The notes beneath the pieces were generated by a model. The model worked only from the letters and a program-made list of their open reading frames with translations. It ran no database searches and was not told where the DNA came from. From Tetramitus jugosus (lineage: Eukaryota > Heterolobosea > Eutetramitea > Acrasida > Vahlkampfiidae): 64,000 bases of DNA. Below are positions 8,994 through 18,827 of this stretch, piece by piece; within the stretch, counting starts at the first letter, position 1, and the number at the start of each line of letters is the position of its first letter. The translations under genes and the position numbers were made by a program. The stretch covers positions 310,001-374,000 of the forward strand of contig OW569365.1 in the NCBI GenBank assembly GCA_937625935.1, given 5' to 3'.

Positions 8994-10808
8994 TTACTCA
9001 TGAACATGTACTGTATCATCTTCAGCGTCAGATAAAAATGTTAGATTATCCTCATTCTGTCCAAATGATTGGATATGTTGTTGCAAGCTCTCCTCATTTA
9101 ATAGGCTATCTTTCCACAACTTGTCAATGTCAAGGATTGCACCTGGATCCAACTCAACTTTACTCCTTTTTTCCACTTCCTTCAAATCCAAGAGATTCCT
9201 GCTGGAGGAAGCTTCTCTCAGCCGTTGCCGTTTCACTTTAGATAAGGTTCGTTCGCGAACTGATAAACCTGCCTCGCGCTCAGAGTCCCTCCTGCTCAAG
9301 CGTGAATGAGTGGGTGTCGTTACTGGAGAAGATGCCGAAGTAGTACTAGAGGAGCGCACTGAACTATTTTGGCTCACGATAACTTCAACTTCTGATGATT
9401 CTGAATCTTGATCATCATCCAATAGCGACTTATTTGTTTGTTCCACTTGAATTCGGTAGAGCTTTGATTTTGACGTAGGAGATGCTATCATAGATCTCAT
9501 TGTATCATCTGGAGGATTGGTTTTGATAATTTCAGAGTCGTTTTCGAAATCATAGTCATCCTTCTTCCTTCTCTTTAACTTGACTTCTCCAGATTCTATA
9601 AGAAATAATTTCAGGGCTTTTGATATCTCTTGAACTTTAAATTTTGCTTTTACTAACTGAGATTCCAGTAAATGTTTTCTCTCCCTGTATCGAAGCGCAA
9701 CGAGAGTATCGTCATCTTGATCAGTGAAATCAGTGAAACTAAAAATTCGAGTTAAGTAATTAACGGAGCGAGAAGAAAAAGAACAGACAAACTACTTACT
9801 CAAAAGGAGGAATCTCAAGAGGATCTGAAGCGACGTTCTCTGATGGTGTGACATCCCTCGGGTTTTCTTCTACCTTGATCTCAGTTTCTGTCGTATTCTC
9901 TTCTTCAGATACCAGTTTCTTATTTCTTTTCAGTGCAAGTTTCAAACTCTTATTTTCTCGTTGAAGAGCTGCCACTGTCTTATGTAACTCCTCTATTTGT
10001 TGAATATAGTTTTGAGCTTGTGCATTCACCTGAGAGAACTGAATTATTGTGCTATCATATGATCGTTTCATACTAAAGAGTACTTCGTTAGTTCATTGTT
10101 CCTCATCTATTCTCTACATTTAGGACTAACTTACTCGATGGAATTGGTTAGAACATTCGGATCTCTTTCATAAGCATTCTTGATTTTGGCTAATATGGAC
10201 GAGAATGGAGACTGAGATATAATTTGATCAAACATATCGCTATAAACTTTTAAAGCTCGCCTTCTTGTTTCAGATTCAGAGTAATCTGGATCTTCTTGCA
10301 ACTCCTTAAGTTTTACAGCAAGTTCTGCTTCGAGTTGCACTGCACTCGACCGAAACTTATTATTCTTATTCAATAACTTATCATTGTTCTCCTCTGTCAC
10401 ATTTCTTTTGTTCATTGACCGATAAATTAATCCAACTTCAGATCTTTGCTTTTCTTTCAGTTGTGGGATCGCTCCTTTGCGATTTGGGTGTGAGATAAAG
10501 CGATATGAGGAATGGTACTTAACTAATGAAATAGACATACGATTGCTTGGTACACGGTTCAAAGCTGACTTTGGCCTGGCAAGTGATTGTAAAAGGTCAT
10601 GATTCTTTGGTGAATGGGATAAAGAATGAGGAAGGGATTGTCGTAAGGATGCACCCTTGGTTGATGAAGCTCCCCTTGCGTTTCGATGTGGAAGATTCAG
10701 TTGTTGAGTAACTACTAATCGATTCTTTTGATTCAGGAGACGAGATGTCTGATTGGAATCAAGGGAACGAATGCGCAAATCAAAGTTTGGATCAATTGAT
10801 GGTTGCAT
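8994..10808 (-). CDS. coiled-coil protein with TSNAXIP1-like N-terminal domain, three exons
   Basis: Three exons join in frame: 10808-10135, 10072-9800 and 9738-8994, with introns of 62 and 61 nt (GTAAGTTAG...TTTAG and GTAAGTAG...TTTAG). The product is 563 residues. The join gives SIDMKR across intron 1 and PPFDFTD across intron 2. The segment YSDMFDQIISQSPFSSILAKIKNAYE, followed by a heptad-rich helix (IEELHKTVAALQRENKSLKL), resembles the TSNAXIP1 N-terminal domain found in ciliary proteins. Ser-rich disordered regions make up most of the C-terminal half. A flagellar role is an inference from the family. Confidence 0.7.
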
Positions 10809-10887
10809 CTGAAGACGAAGCGTTTATTTTTTCGAGCCGTAGACCAAAGAACTGACAACTTGAGAGCTCCGACACCAGAGGAACTCT

Positions 10888-13800
10888 CTAGCTATCAGAA
10901 TCCTCTTCGTCACTCTCGAAATCATAATCCATCAACTTTCTCTCTGAGGGAACAAATGGACGGGATGTGGTATCCACCATTCGTGTCTCATAGGCAGACT
11001 TAAAGTCAGACTGTTGAATACTGGACTCCATATCAGAAAATTGCATCATATCCAGACGATTTTGGTCATCATAGAAGCTATCTACCTGTTGAACTGAGGG
11101 TCGATCTTTAGAAAAGAAGTCGTTGTTGATCTTAAAAGAGACCTGAGAATGTTTAACTTCAACCTCATCTTCATCACTTCCTTCGGATTCAAATTGAATG
11201 CTATCGCTCATGTGCTTCGACTCTTCTCCATGTGACAAGCTTTCATGTGGCTCATAGTGTTGTATATTTTGAATGCTTTCAGATTGTCCAAATTCTTCAA
11301 ATTCTGGATTCAAGGAGCTCACTCTCTCTTCGTCATCGATATACGCTTCGACAGCATGTGCTCCAATCAAAGAGCTCTTCATTTTCGAATCCCCAAAGTA
11401 ATCTTGCACAGCGCTGAATGAGCCCAATAATTTACCATTAGCACTGGTAGCCTTTTCGGGGGTATGCACCCTATTGCCTGTCTCCAGTTTCAACAGAGGT
11501 GATGGTGTCTTCACCTTTTCGGATCTATTCACTGGACGAACCAAGGTTAGATTGGCTGTTATTTCATTGGGAGACTTTGGACTCGACTTTTTGATTATGT
11601 TGTTAATGTCTTGAGAAGTTTTGCCTCGTATCGTCGGTTCTGAGTGCAGGAAGTAGTCATCTGTTTCGCTTTGGGGAGTGTCAACAGAAAGACGAACACT
11701 CTTCCTCATCTTGTTTCCATTATCAAAATTTTTCAAGCAAGACTTTCTCATCGACTCAACTTCGGTGGTAATACAAGTACTATCATCCGCATGAAGTAGC
11801 TCCCAATTTGATTGTTCAGTTGGAGATGGAGTTCTGTTAGTTACGACCATTGGAGTAGCCATTGCTTTGAGGATGCTATCATCTTGCAGATTACTATTTT
11901 GCTCCTCAGTTCTTATCTGTGGCTTGGTTCCCTGATTACTCCTAATCAGAGGAATAGGCTCAGAGACTTTAATGTAAACACTTTTGCTCATTTGACTGAC
12001 TAGTGAGTAATTGTCCTCAGATATGTCTCCTAAATCAGGATACACGGTAGATTCCTCCGATGGTGCCTCAAATGTTTTAAATTTGAAATTACCAGACACC
12101 CAGAGTGGGATCATGGGAGGTTGATAAGTATCAATTTCAACATTGGATATCCATTGAGATTTTAAATCTTCGGCAACATCTTGGTCTGATTGATCCTGCT
12201 CTACAGAGCTAGAACCACTCCATTCAATGGGAACAGTAACAATATCGTGAGCGCGTGATCGACATAAATTCCATTTTCCACAATTCTCTACATTGATTTG
12301 CAAAATGGTTTCAGAATCCGTTGGACTATTCTCTCGATTGTCCGAGTAGATACCGCTCAAGAATGATATGCCAGAGTCTTGAGATGATGAAGTCTGCTCT
12401 TTCAAGCTTGCACGCAGAGTGTTATAGCTTAAAATGCCTGTGTTGCTACAAATGTAAATACTCTCATTCTCATTGTCTCCATAAGAGAAGAAAGTTGTTG
12501 ATGTCTTGGAAGCATAGAATTCACTGACAGGATTGGAGTCTGCCTTCGAAAATAGTGATGACGCACTATGAATACGATCAACCACATTAATGGCGATGGG
12601 ATTCTTTTCTTCTTTCTTTTGTCTTCGCTTTGACTTCAGGATGTTTGCAAAATTACTTGGCAAATGTGTTGTTGGATCGACGCTTCCTCCATTTGGATTA
12701 ATAGCAAATAAATGGGTGGTGCCATGGGTCGAAGATACAGCAACCCATTTACTATTAATACTAAACTGAACATCCTTTAACCGTGCGGTCGTTAGTCCTC
12801 TAAACAGACGATAAAGGTGCAAAATGTTCTTACTTGAGACCTTTCCTGCTGTCGAAGGCATGATCTGATAAATGTTCAAATGTGTGCCCTGAATCGATGT
12901 TGTAATCAGCAGTGTACCACTTGGGTCAAAGGACATGCAGGCAATAGGTTCTGTGTGAGCCTTGAACTGCACCAATAATTTCTTGGTTTTCAAGTCTCGA
13001 ATCTCAATAGTTCCAGCATTTGGTCCATAAGTAGGCGCCTTGGAGGTAGAAACTGTTGACGCAGTGTCTGCATACTTGTCAGGATTCATATAATTCGAGA
13101 CAGTCTTGGCTCCCAACTCTCCAAGATAATAGATTCCAGATGCAGCCTTCTTTGCCACATCGAGTGACATTTCAGCATAAGTTTGATTCGATAGGGCAGT
13201 AAAATCGAGACTCTTGTTCGTTACAGCTCCCTCACTAGGAAATGCAATCCACCTTGGTCCCACTGCTATGACTCCAGAGTAATCCTGGACGCGCTGAGAT
13301 TTCGCATCTTGAGACACAAAGTCAATGCCCTTGCTATTGTAGCATGGAAAAGTGGCTGTTTTGTTGAGCGTCACTGGATCTAACCAGTACACATTTCTCT
13401 CGTCCATTACAGCAATCACATTATGAGTGCTTTTCACTTCGAAAATCTCGTACTTGAATTTCATTTCGTGAACATAGGAGTGCGTCTTTAGAGAGAAGAA
13501 TTTGAGAGTGGATGGATCGTTTGCGTGTCTATATATATATTCATCGTGTATACATCATGTGTGTTAGTATGAAATTGCGTCCCACCTTGAAAAAAAAACA
13601 TCAAATAAAAAAAATGGGTGACATACACGACCGCCAACAATGGATTCTCCATTAAATGAACAAATGATGAGTTGTCTTCACTTGTCTCATTGTTGTTATC
13701 ACTTTGATGATATTGAACATTATTGGTACTATTAGGATCTATGATACAGGATTCTTGTTTTTGTGTTTCATTGTTGTTTATATTGTTTTGAATGTCATTA

Positions 13801-14186
13801 TTATTATTGTTCGTATTTTTGTTGTTGTTATTATTATTTGTATTATTAGTAGTGTTGTTATTGGTGGTGGTAGTATGATTACTATGATGATGATTACAGG
13901 AGGTTGATGGTGGTGATAAAATGGTGGCAAATCTCACTGGTGCTCCACGCACAGATGCAATTTCCAAAATGCGCTTTGGTTCATTGACATCAAATACTTG
14001 AAATCCATTGGAATAAGCCAATATTAAATACAATTTTTTTTGTACATGAATTGGATGACCACCACAATCATCATGATGAAATTCAACGTGACCAAAATGT
14101 GTCCATATCACAGTGTCTCTCTCAGGTTGATAATGTTGTTGATGTTGTTGTTGACCCATTGTTGTTGCCTGAGTGGACGAGGCCAT
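10888..14186 (-). CDS. BCAS3: BCAS3 family WD40/PROPPIN-like protein, two exons
   Basis: Exon 1 is 14186-13627 and exon 2 is 13528-10888, separated by a 98-nt intron (GTATGT...TATATAG); the join reads PLLAVVHANDPSTLKFFSL, which restores the conserved strand. The product is 1066 residues. Family marks are YSNGFQVFDVNE, SYVHEMKFKYE, AHTEPIACMSFDPSGTLLITTS and HLYRLFRGLTTARLKDVQFS. BCAS3 pairs with PHAF1 on autophagosomal membranes in animals and resembles plant ATG18f/g/h; it is also reported to act in cytoskeleton-linked migration. An insertion of about 60 residues dominated by Asn, Thr and His (roughly residues 98-160) lies inside the propeller. The C-terminal 400 residues are acidic and disordered. 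Confidence 0.85.
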
Positions 14187-15058
14187 GCTAAAAAAATTCT
14201 CAATGAATTGTCTGTACAATTTGACAAATGTGGGTGTTGCTTGTTGTTCGTCAGTGGCGTGTGCTTTTTTTTGGGCGGGTTGTTGTTTGAATTTTTTTTC
14301 TCGTTCTTGTTCAAACTCAGAACAAAAAGTTTTGCTTCACGATGTCGGTTGTTGGGATTTTTTGCGAGTAGGTAGCTCTGCGAGTAACACGGTTCACAAA
14401 ATAGATTTGTACACAAAGACTTTATCCTTTGGACTTTGGATTTCCTTCTCTGCTTGTTCGTTGGGTTACGTTAAGAGCTGTATGAGGCCAGTTGTTTGAT
14501 TTTTACGCCAATTTTGACTGAACGTATCCGGCAAGTTATTTTTGGGGGTATTTTCCCGGAACATCTCAGCTCGGTGTCTCATTTGAGGCCAATCCAAGTT
14601 GGTTACTCTTTGCCAAGATGACGAGATCGTAAAAGCATTGGATGATCTTTGTGTAACCTCGTGAGACGAGATTCTTTTCATGCATCTCTGAAACACGACT
14701 TCTTTTTCATGCAACCCCCGAAATCGATTGAAAGTCAATTCAAATTTTGATCCCTCCAAAAGCTGGCCTATTCCATACATTTCACACAGTCGGATTTCGC
14801 TTCTCCCGAGACAGAAAACACAAGAACACAACACCAATAGAGATCTCTTGCGCGTGCTGCCCACTCCACTATATCCACAAACCTTCTTACCTCAAACACA
14901 AAACTCACCTATCCTACGTGCAGTGTGTGCCCCAAAAACAAGACAGCAGACAACCTCAATGATAAAGGTCTCTTCCAACAACAACAACAACAATAACCTT
15001 CTTTCGACGACCACTCTTTTTTCACCTCTGAATCCACAACAACATTATCAACAACAGA
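14187..15058. other. 872-bp divergent intergenic region
   Basis: Lies between the starts of the BCAS3-like gene (leftward) and the GNAT gene (rightward), so it should hold both promoters. It contains poly-T runs near 14267-14300 and an AAC/CAA repeat near 14979-14996. A short upstream frame beginning at the ATG at 14959 overlaps the GNAT start in another frame and could be an upstream ORF. No RNA gene was recognised. Confidence 0.5.
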
Positions 15059-15769
15059 ATGTCCTCTCATCACCAATTACCAATTCCAATCTTTCACATG
15101 AATTCAATTCTCAGTAACAATGAGAATCAATATGATTTGGAATCACCTCATTCATCTTCACAGTCTTCACAGTCATCCTCTTCATCATCTTCTTCATCCT
15201 CTTCATCATCAAGAGCGTCATCTTCATCGTCAAGTAGCATTCATACGAATTTGATTCCAATGACTCTTGATAACGTTCATCATGCTCTTGAAATTCAAAA
15301 CCAGTCCTATCCATCGGATTACACTGAAAGTGAGGAAGCTTTTGAGAGTATGGCCGAACATTATGGTTCCTACAGTTTTTTGATGCAAGTCGATACATTG
15401 GATAATTTGCCAATGATTGGTGGATATATTGTGAGTCATCCTGGTGTCAGAGGCAAGGCACAACCATTGGATCAACCAGCTTCTCCATTTACTGGAGCGG
15501 AAGATTGTTGGTATTTGCATGATTGTTGCCTCGCTCCACAGTTTCAAGGTAAGGGACTTGCAAAGCGAATGGTTCAACAAGTGGAACAATTGGCTCTGAA
15601 TAGTGGTTATCATGTCATTTGTTTGGTCAGTGTTCAGAACACGTATCCTGTGTGGCAGAAGGCCGGATATCGCATTCTCAAAAAGTTTGACTATGGCGGT
15701 CTGGAAGCTTTCTATATGGAAAAGACGCTCGTTGACAATGTGGACTCACAGAATCCAGGAAGTTGTTAA
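15059..15769 (+). CDS. GNAT-family N-acetyltransferase
   Basis: 236 residues from the ATG at 15059. A Ser-rich low-complexity run of about 30 residues precedes the GNAT fold, which starts near LIPMTLDNVHHALEIQNQSYP. The acetyl-CoA-binding motif A is seen as YLHDCCLAPQFQGKGLAKRMVQ (the Q-x-x-G-x-G/A loop as QFQGKGLA), followed by a C-terminal VQNTYPVWQKAGYRI strand as in many small GNATs. The substrate cannot be named. The Ser tract is encoded largely by TCA/TCT repeats and may vary in length between strains. Confidence 0.8.
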   Translation: MSSHHQLPIPIFHMNSILSNNENQYDLESPHSSSQSSQSSSSSSSSSSSSSRASSSSSSSIHTNLIPMTLDNVHHALEIQNQSYPSDYTESEEAFESMAEHYGSYSFLMQVDTLDNLPMIGGYIVSHPGVRGKAQPLDQPASPFTGAEDCWYLHDCCLAPQFQGKGLAKRMVQQVEQLALNSGYHVICLVSVQNTYPVWQKAGYRILKKFDYGGLEAFYMEKTLVDNVDSQNPGSC

Positions 15770-15903
15770 ATCAAGAACTGCAGTTGGAACAGTCATCCGC
15801 ACAATTAAGTTCTTAAGGTAATTTATTAAACAAAACTTGACATCTATTTCTTTGTGTTGTCTTTTCGAGCTTGAGAGCTTGGGTCACTCAACCCAAAGAA
15901 ACA

Positions 15904-16050
15904 ATGGTCGAGAAAATGAATCGAGAGCCAGAAGAATTATGGTTGCAAGAAAATGGATCAGAAACTTGGAATAGAACTCTGATCCACCACTATGAGGTCT
16001 TCAAACTGGTATGTTATTCTCTGAATTACAGTCTCACCACATTCTTGTGA
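15904..16050 (+). CDS. short open frame, 48 codons, doubtful
   Basis: ATG at 15904 to TGA at 16048, predicted start MVEKMNREPEELWLQENG. The frame overlaps the 3' end of the opposite-strand F-box/SPRY gene by 25 bp. No family is recognised. GTATGT at about residue 36 followed by ACAG 20 nt later looks like an intron but is too short to be one. It may be part of the 3' UTR of a neighbour. Confidence 0.2.
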   Translation: MVEKMNREPEELWLQENGSETWNRTLIHHYEVFKLVCYSLNYSLTTFL

Positions 16051-17128
16051 TCGAGTGTTGATGAATGCTTCATTCGAATGGACACTCGCTGATGACCAAT
16101 GACAGATATGGCCGGATAGTACAAGATTCCTTTTGTTGGAATGTCTTCTATCGTATGAAAGTACTCATTGTTCTTGAAGAGATGCATACAAGCACGCTCT
16201 GAGCTCGTCAAATTCTTCAAGTTGAGCACCATAGCTATTGTGTCACCCGTGATAAAGCTTTTGTTATCAGGCATAACAACTTTAACATAATGAGTACGTG
16301 AACTGTCTCTGTGAACCATCTGCTGACCCATATTAAAACCGATACCATCGGTACCAGACCCGATAATATTGGAGTCCCTTTTTTCAGTAAACTCAAAATC
16401 ACTTCTCTCAATTCATGCGAATATTCTAAAGGCATTGTAACTTCCATTATCATGATCATCCAGTGTGTATTCCTAACAATGCACAATTCCCATTTCAAGC
16501 TTCCTATTGGCTCGAATAGTGTACCAATCTTGAGTTTTCTCACATGAGATTGTCCTGTTACAATTGTGCATTCAGCAATTGTGCATCTTGTATTCGGATC
16601 CCAATAGATCATGTTCGAACGAACAAGTTCTCTCCACGTATTTGTCTCTGCGACCTTCTCCGAATTTTTCAATTCTTCCATATGAGCTTGGTTTCTTTGT
16701 GACAGTGGCGGAGAGCGAGATGATACCACAAATACCCATCAGTATCTGGACTCAGAACCAAGTGCAAGCCATACTTACAACTCAATGCGATATGATACAG
16801 GTCTTTCAGTGTCAGGAATGTCAACATGTACATTTGAAGGTCACATAACAATACCTCGAAAATGTTGGGAGTCAGCAATTCTTCTTCATCTTCTTCTTCT
16901 TGTTGTTGTAATTGCTGATTATTTACCAATGTACATTGTCGCTTCTAACAAATATTATTATCATAAGTGAGACAATCACATCATGCTGAACAAGTTCTTC
17001 AACATGTGACAAAAAAAGGGAATGGATCTCCTTACCTGGGAGCGAGTGGTAGATAAGCTATTATTGCTGCGCTTTTTTGCTGGTGGAGTGGATTTTGGTA
17101 CTCCTTTCATCCTATGAAGCTGCACCAT
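16026..17128 (-). CDS. F-box/SPRY protein, two exons, reading frame broken twice
   Basis: Exon 1 is 17128-17036 (ATG at 17128); a 91-nt intron follows (GTAAGG...GTTAG), and exon 2 starts at 16944 in phase 0. The F-box reads CDLQMYMLTFLTLKDLYHIALSCKYG, followed by LWYHLALRHCHKE. A SPRY-like domain follows: GDTIAMVLNL, MHLFKNNEYFHTI and ILYYPAISVIGHQRVSIR. F-box plus SPRY is the layout of FBXO45/FSN-1 type SCF substrate receptors. The three parts lie in three frames. Each shift can be explained by one missing A: near 16676 (AAGAATTG) and at the A6 run near 16381. That fits either homopolymer indels in the assembly or a decayed gene. No acceptable intron explains either shift. Confidence 0.6.
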
Positions 17129-17709
17129 CTTACTTTGGTTTCTTGGAGAGTTTGGAGTCTTATCGGTCTTGTGGAAGACCAATCAAACAACAAGCGAAAA
17201 AGAATGTGCTGTTTTTTTGTGTGCTTTTTTGAGAGGACTCCCATCTCCTCGAAGTGCTCCCTCCTTGGACCCATTAAGGTTGTTCAATTTTTTTTACTCT
17301 GGGAAAACAACTCGATCAAGAGAATGAAAATTCAATCGTAAGAAAAAGTGCAGTTACTGGCTGTAGTGTTGACACTCGCTGTATAATTAGTGTAGTAAGT
17401 GCGCAAATACCCGCTGCGCAAGAATCGCGAACACGGGTGAAATTCGACAAGAGACCTCAGAAAACGCGGATGTCACTAGCAGAACATCAAACAAACAGAG
17501 CTCAATAACCGCAACAGAACAACATCTATCTGTATCAATTAGTAGCATACGTCGAGTACAATCTCAAGCTATACTTTCACTCAAATTGAGCACCTTTCCT
17601 ACATCCGACGCCCACACTATTATTACACTTACGTCCACTAATCTTAACTCTTAAAACTCCAACGCACACTTTTATACCCGCATACTCCCGATAAGCGATA
17701 TTTCACAAA
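17129..17709. other. 581-bp divergent intergenic region
   Basis: Separates the starts of the F-box/SPRY gene and the GCLM-like gene. The left half is T-rich and the right half (17480-17700) is CA/AC-rich, lacking any long frame. No RNA gene, repeat or clear motif was found. Confidence 0.45.
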
Positions 17710-18714
17710 ATGGCCACTGTTCGAACTGACACTCTTCCATCATCAGTCTCTGCTGCTCTTGGCAAGCATGAAAACCAAGTAAACCACAGTAACAACAACA
17801 ATAACAATCACACAAGTATCATCATGAACAAAAATTTGATTTATTCTCATGATCCATCGGAGACGACCAATGGCAGTGGTAGCAATAGTCAACAATCATC
17901 ACTACCACAGTTCAAGAACAGAACAACTCAAGTGTGGTCTTCTGCATCTGCTTCTTCTGTGGACAACAAGAGAGTTTGGATCAGACCTGTGCCATCGATT
18001 GTGGCACCACCTTCCACTTCTACTCGTGTGGTGGATCGCGCACCAGTGTATCACTTTTTGAAAACGGTGTCCTATCATGCCGAAAGGTACCAACGTATTC
18101 ATGACTCATCAGATCTCATTCAACGAAATGTTGAGTTGTACTTGAGTGATGCTTTGACTGTTCACGACAATCTCCATTTGTATATTATCAATGAACTGAA
18201 GAGTGCAGTTCAGGAGACGATTGATCAATTGTCGTCTAATCAACTACACGAGAAGCAACCAGTTTCAATCGATTTATTGCTGGTGCGATTTCCTGTTGCC
18301 ATTTATCAAAACTTGAATTTATTGAGAGCTGTTTGGCACGAACTAGAAGAATCGGTCAAGTCACTCAACTTGTTGCACAATGTGCATCAACCTCAGGAGA
18401 AGCCCATGGTGAAACGCATTGGCCTGTACAATATCCATCCATCTCAGTTGCAGTCTGTGCTAAAGGTTGCTACGACTGTGAGACCAAGTGCTGTTGGTTT
18501 GAGCTGGGAGTTTGTCACTTCTCAAAAGAGTAGTGTTATCAGTGCAATGCAAGAGTTGTGCACCCAAAATGAAGTTCAATTGCTGACTTCGAGCAATTTA
18601 AAGGAGAGTTTGAGTTTTGCTGGAGAGAACATGCGGTGGCTCAGCCATTACTCAGTCATCCAGCCTGATACAACGCTGCTTTTGAGAAGTGGTCTTTTGT
18701 TCACACAAAAATAA
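17710..18714 (+). CDS. GCLM: glutamate-cysteine ligase regulatory (modifier) subunit-like protein
   Basis: 334 residues from the ATG at 17710. The first 110 residues are low complexity (Asn and Ser runs). The remainder resembles the aldo-keto-reductase-like fold of GCLM: SIDLLLVRFPV, LRAVWHELEESVKSL, IGLYNIHPSQLQSVLKVA, VQLLTSSNLKESLSF and a C-terminal LSHYSVIQPDTTLLLRSGLL, which matches the family's RYSVIVKSRGIIKSKGYI block. GCLM activates the catalytic subunit in the first step of glutathione synthesis. The catalytic subunit is not in this window. Similarity is at motif level only, so another aldo-keto-reductase-like protein is possible. Confidence 0.6.
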   Translation: MATVRTDTLPSSVSAALGKHENQVNHSNNNNNNHTSIIMNKNLIYSHDPSETTNGSGSNSQQSSLPQFKNRTTQVWSSASASSVDNKRVWIRPVPSIVAPPSTSTRVVDRAPVYHFLKTVSYHAERYQRIHDSSDLIQRNVELYLSDALTVHDNLHLYIINELKSAVQETIDQLSSNQLHEKQPVSIDLLLVRFPVAIYQNLNLLRAVWHELEESVKSLNLLHNVHQPQEKPMVKRIGLYNIHPSQLQSVLKVATTVRPSAVGLSWEFVTSQKSSVISAMQELCTQNEVQLLTSSNLKESLSFAGENMRWLSHYSVIQPDTTLLLRSGLLFTQK

Positions 18715-18827
18715 ATTATTCCGCTTCCGGAAGATTGTTGGCGCGCTTTTTTTTCAATAGAAAAATCGAATTTCCCATTCAACCAACAAACAACATCGAT
18801 ACAAGTCCGTGTGCACAATCAAGAAGG

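Noticed and set aside
14610-14700. Possible C/D-box snoRNA (ATGATC ... CTGA spacing)
   Set aside because: The C box is imperfect, there is no terminal stem and no C'/D' pair; chance in AT-rich DNA is likely.
14728-15117. Poly-Asn frame upstream of the GNAT gene as an N-terminal extension
   Set aside because: It is in another frame and ends in a stop inside the GNAT coding region, with no intron that would join the two; at most an upstream ORF from 14959.
16000-16040. GTATGTTATTC...TTACAG near 16011-16032 as a plus-strand intron
   Set aside because: It would be only about 22 nt, far shorter than every other intron in the window (60 nt or more).
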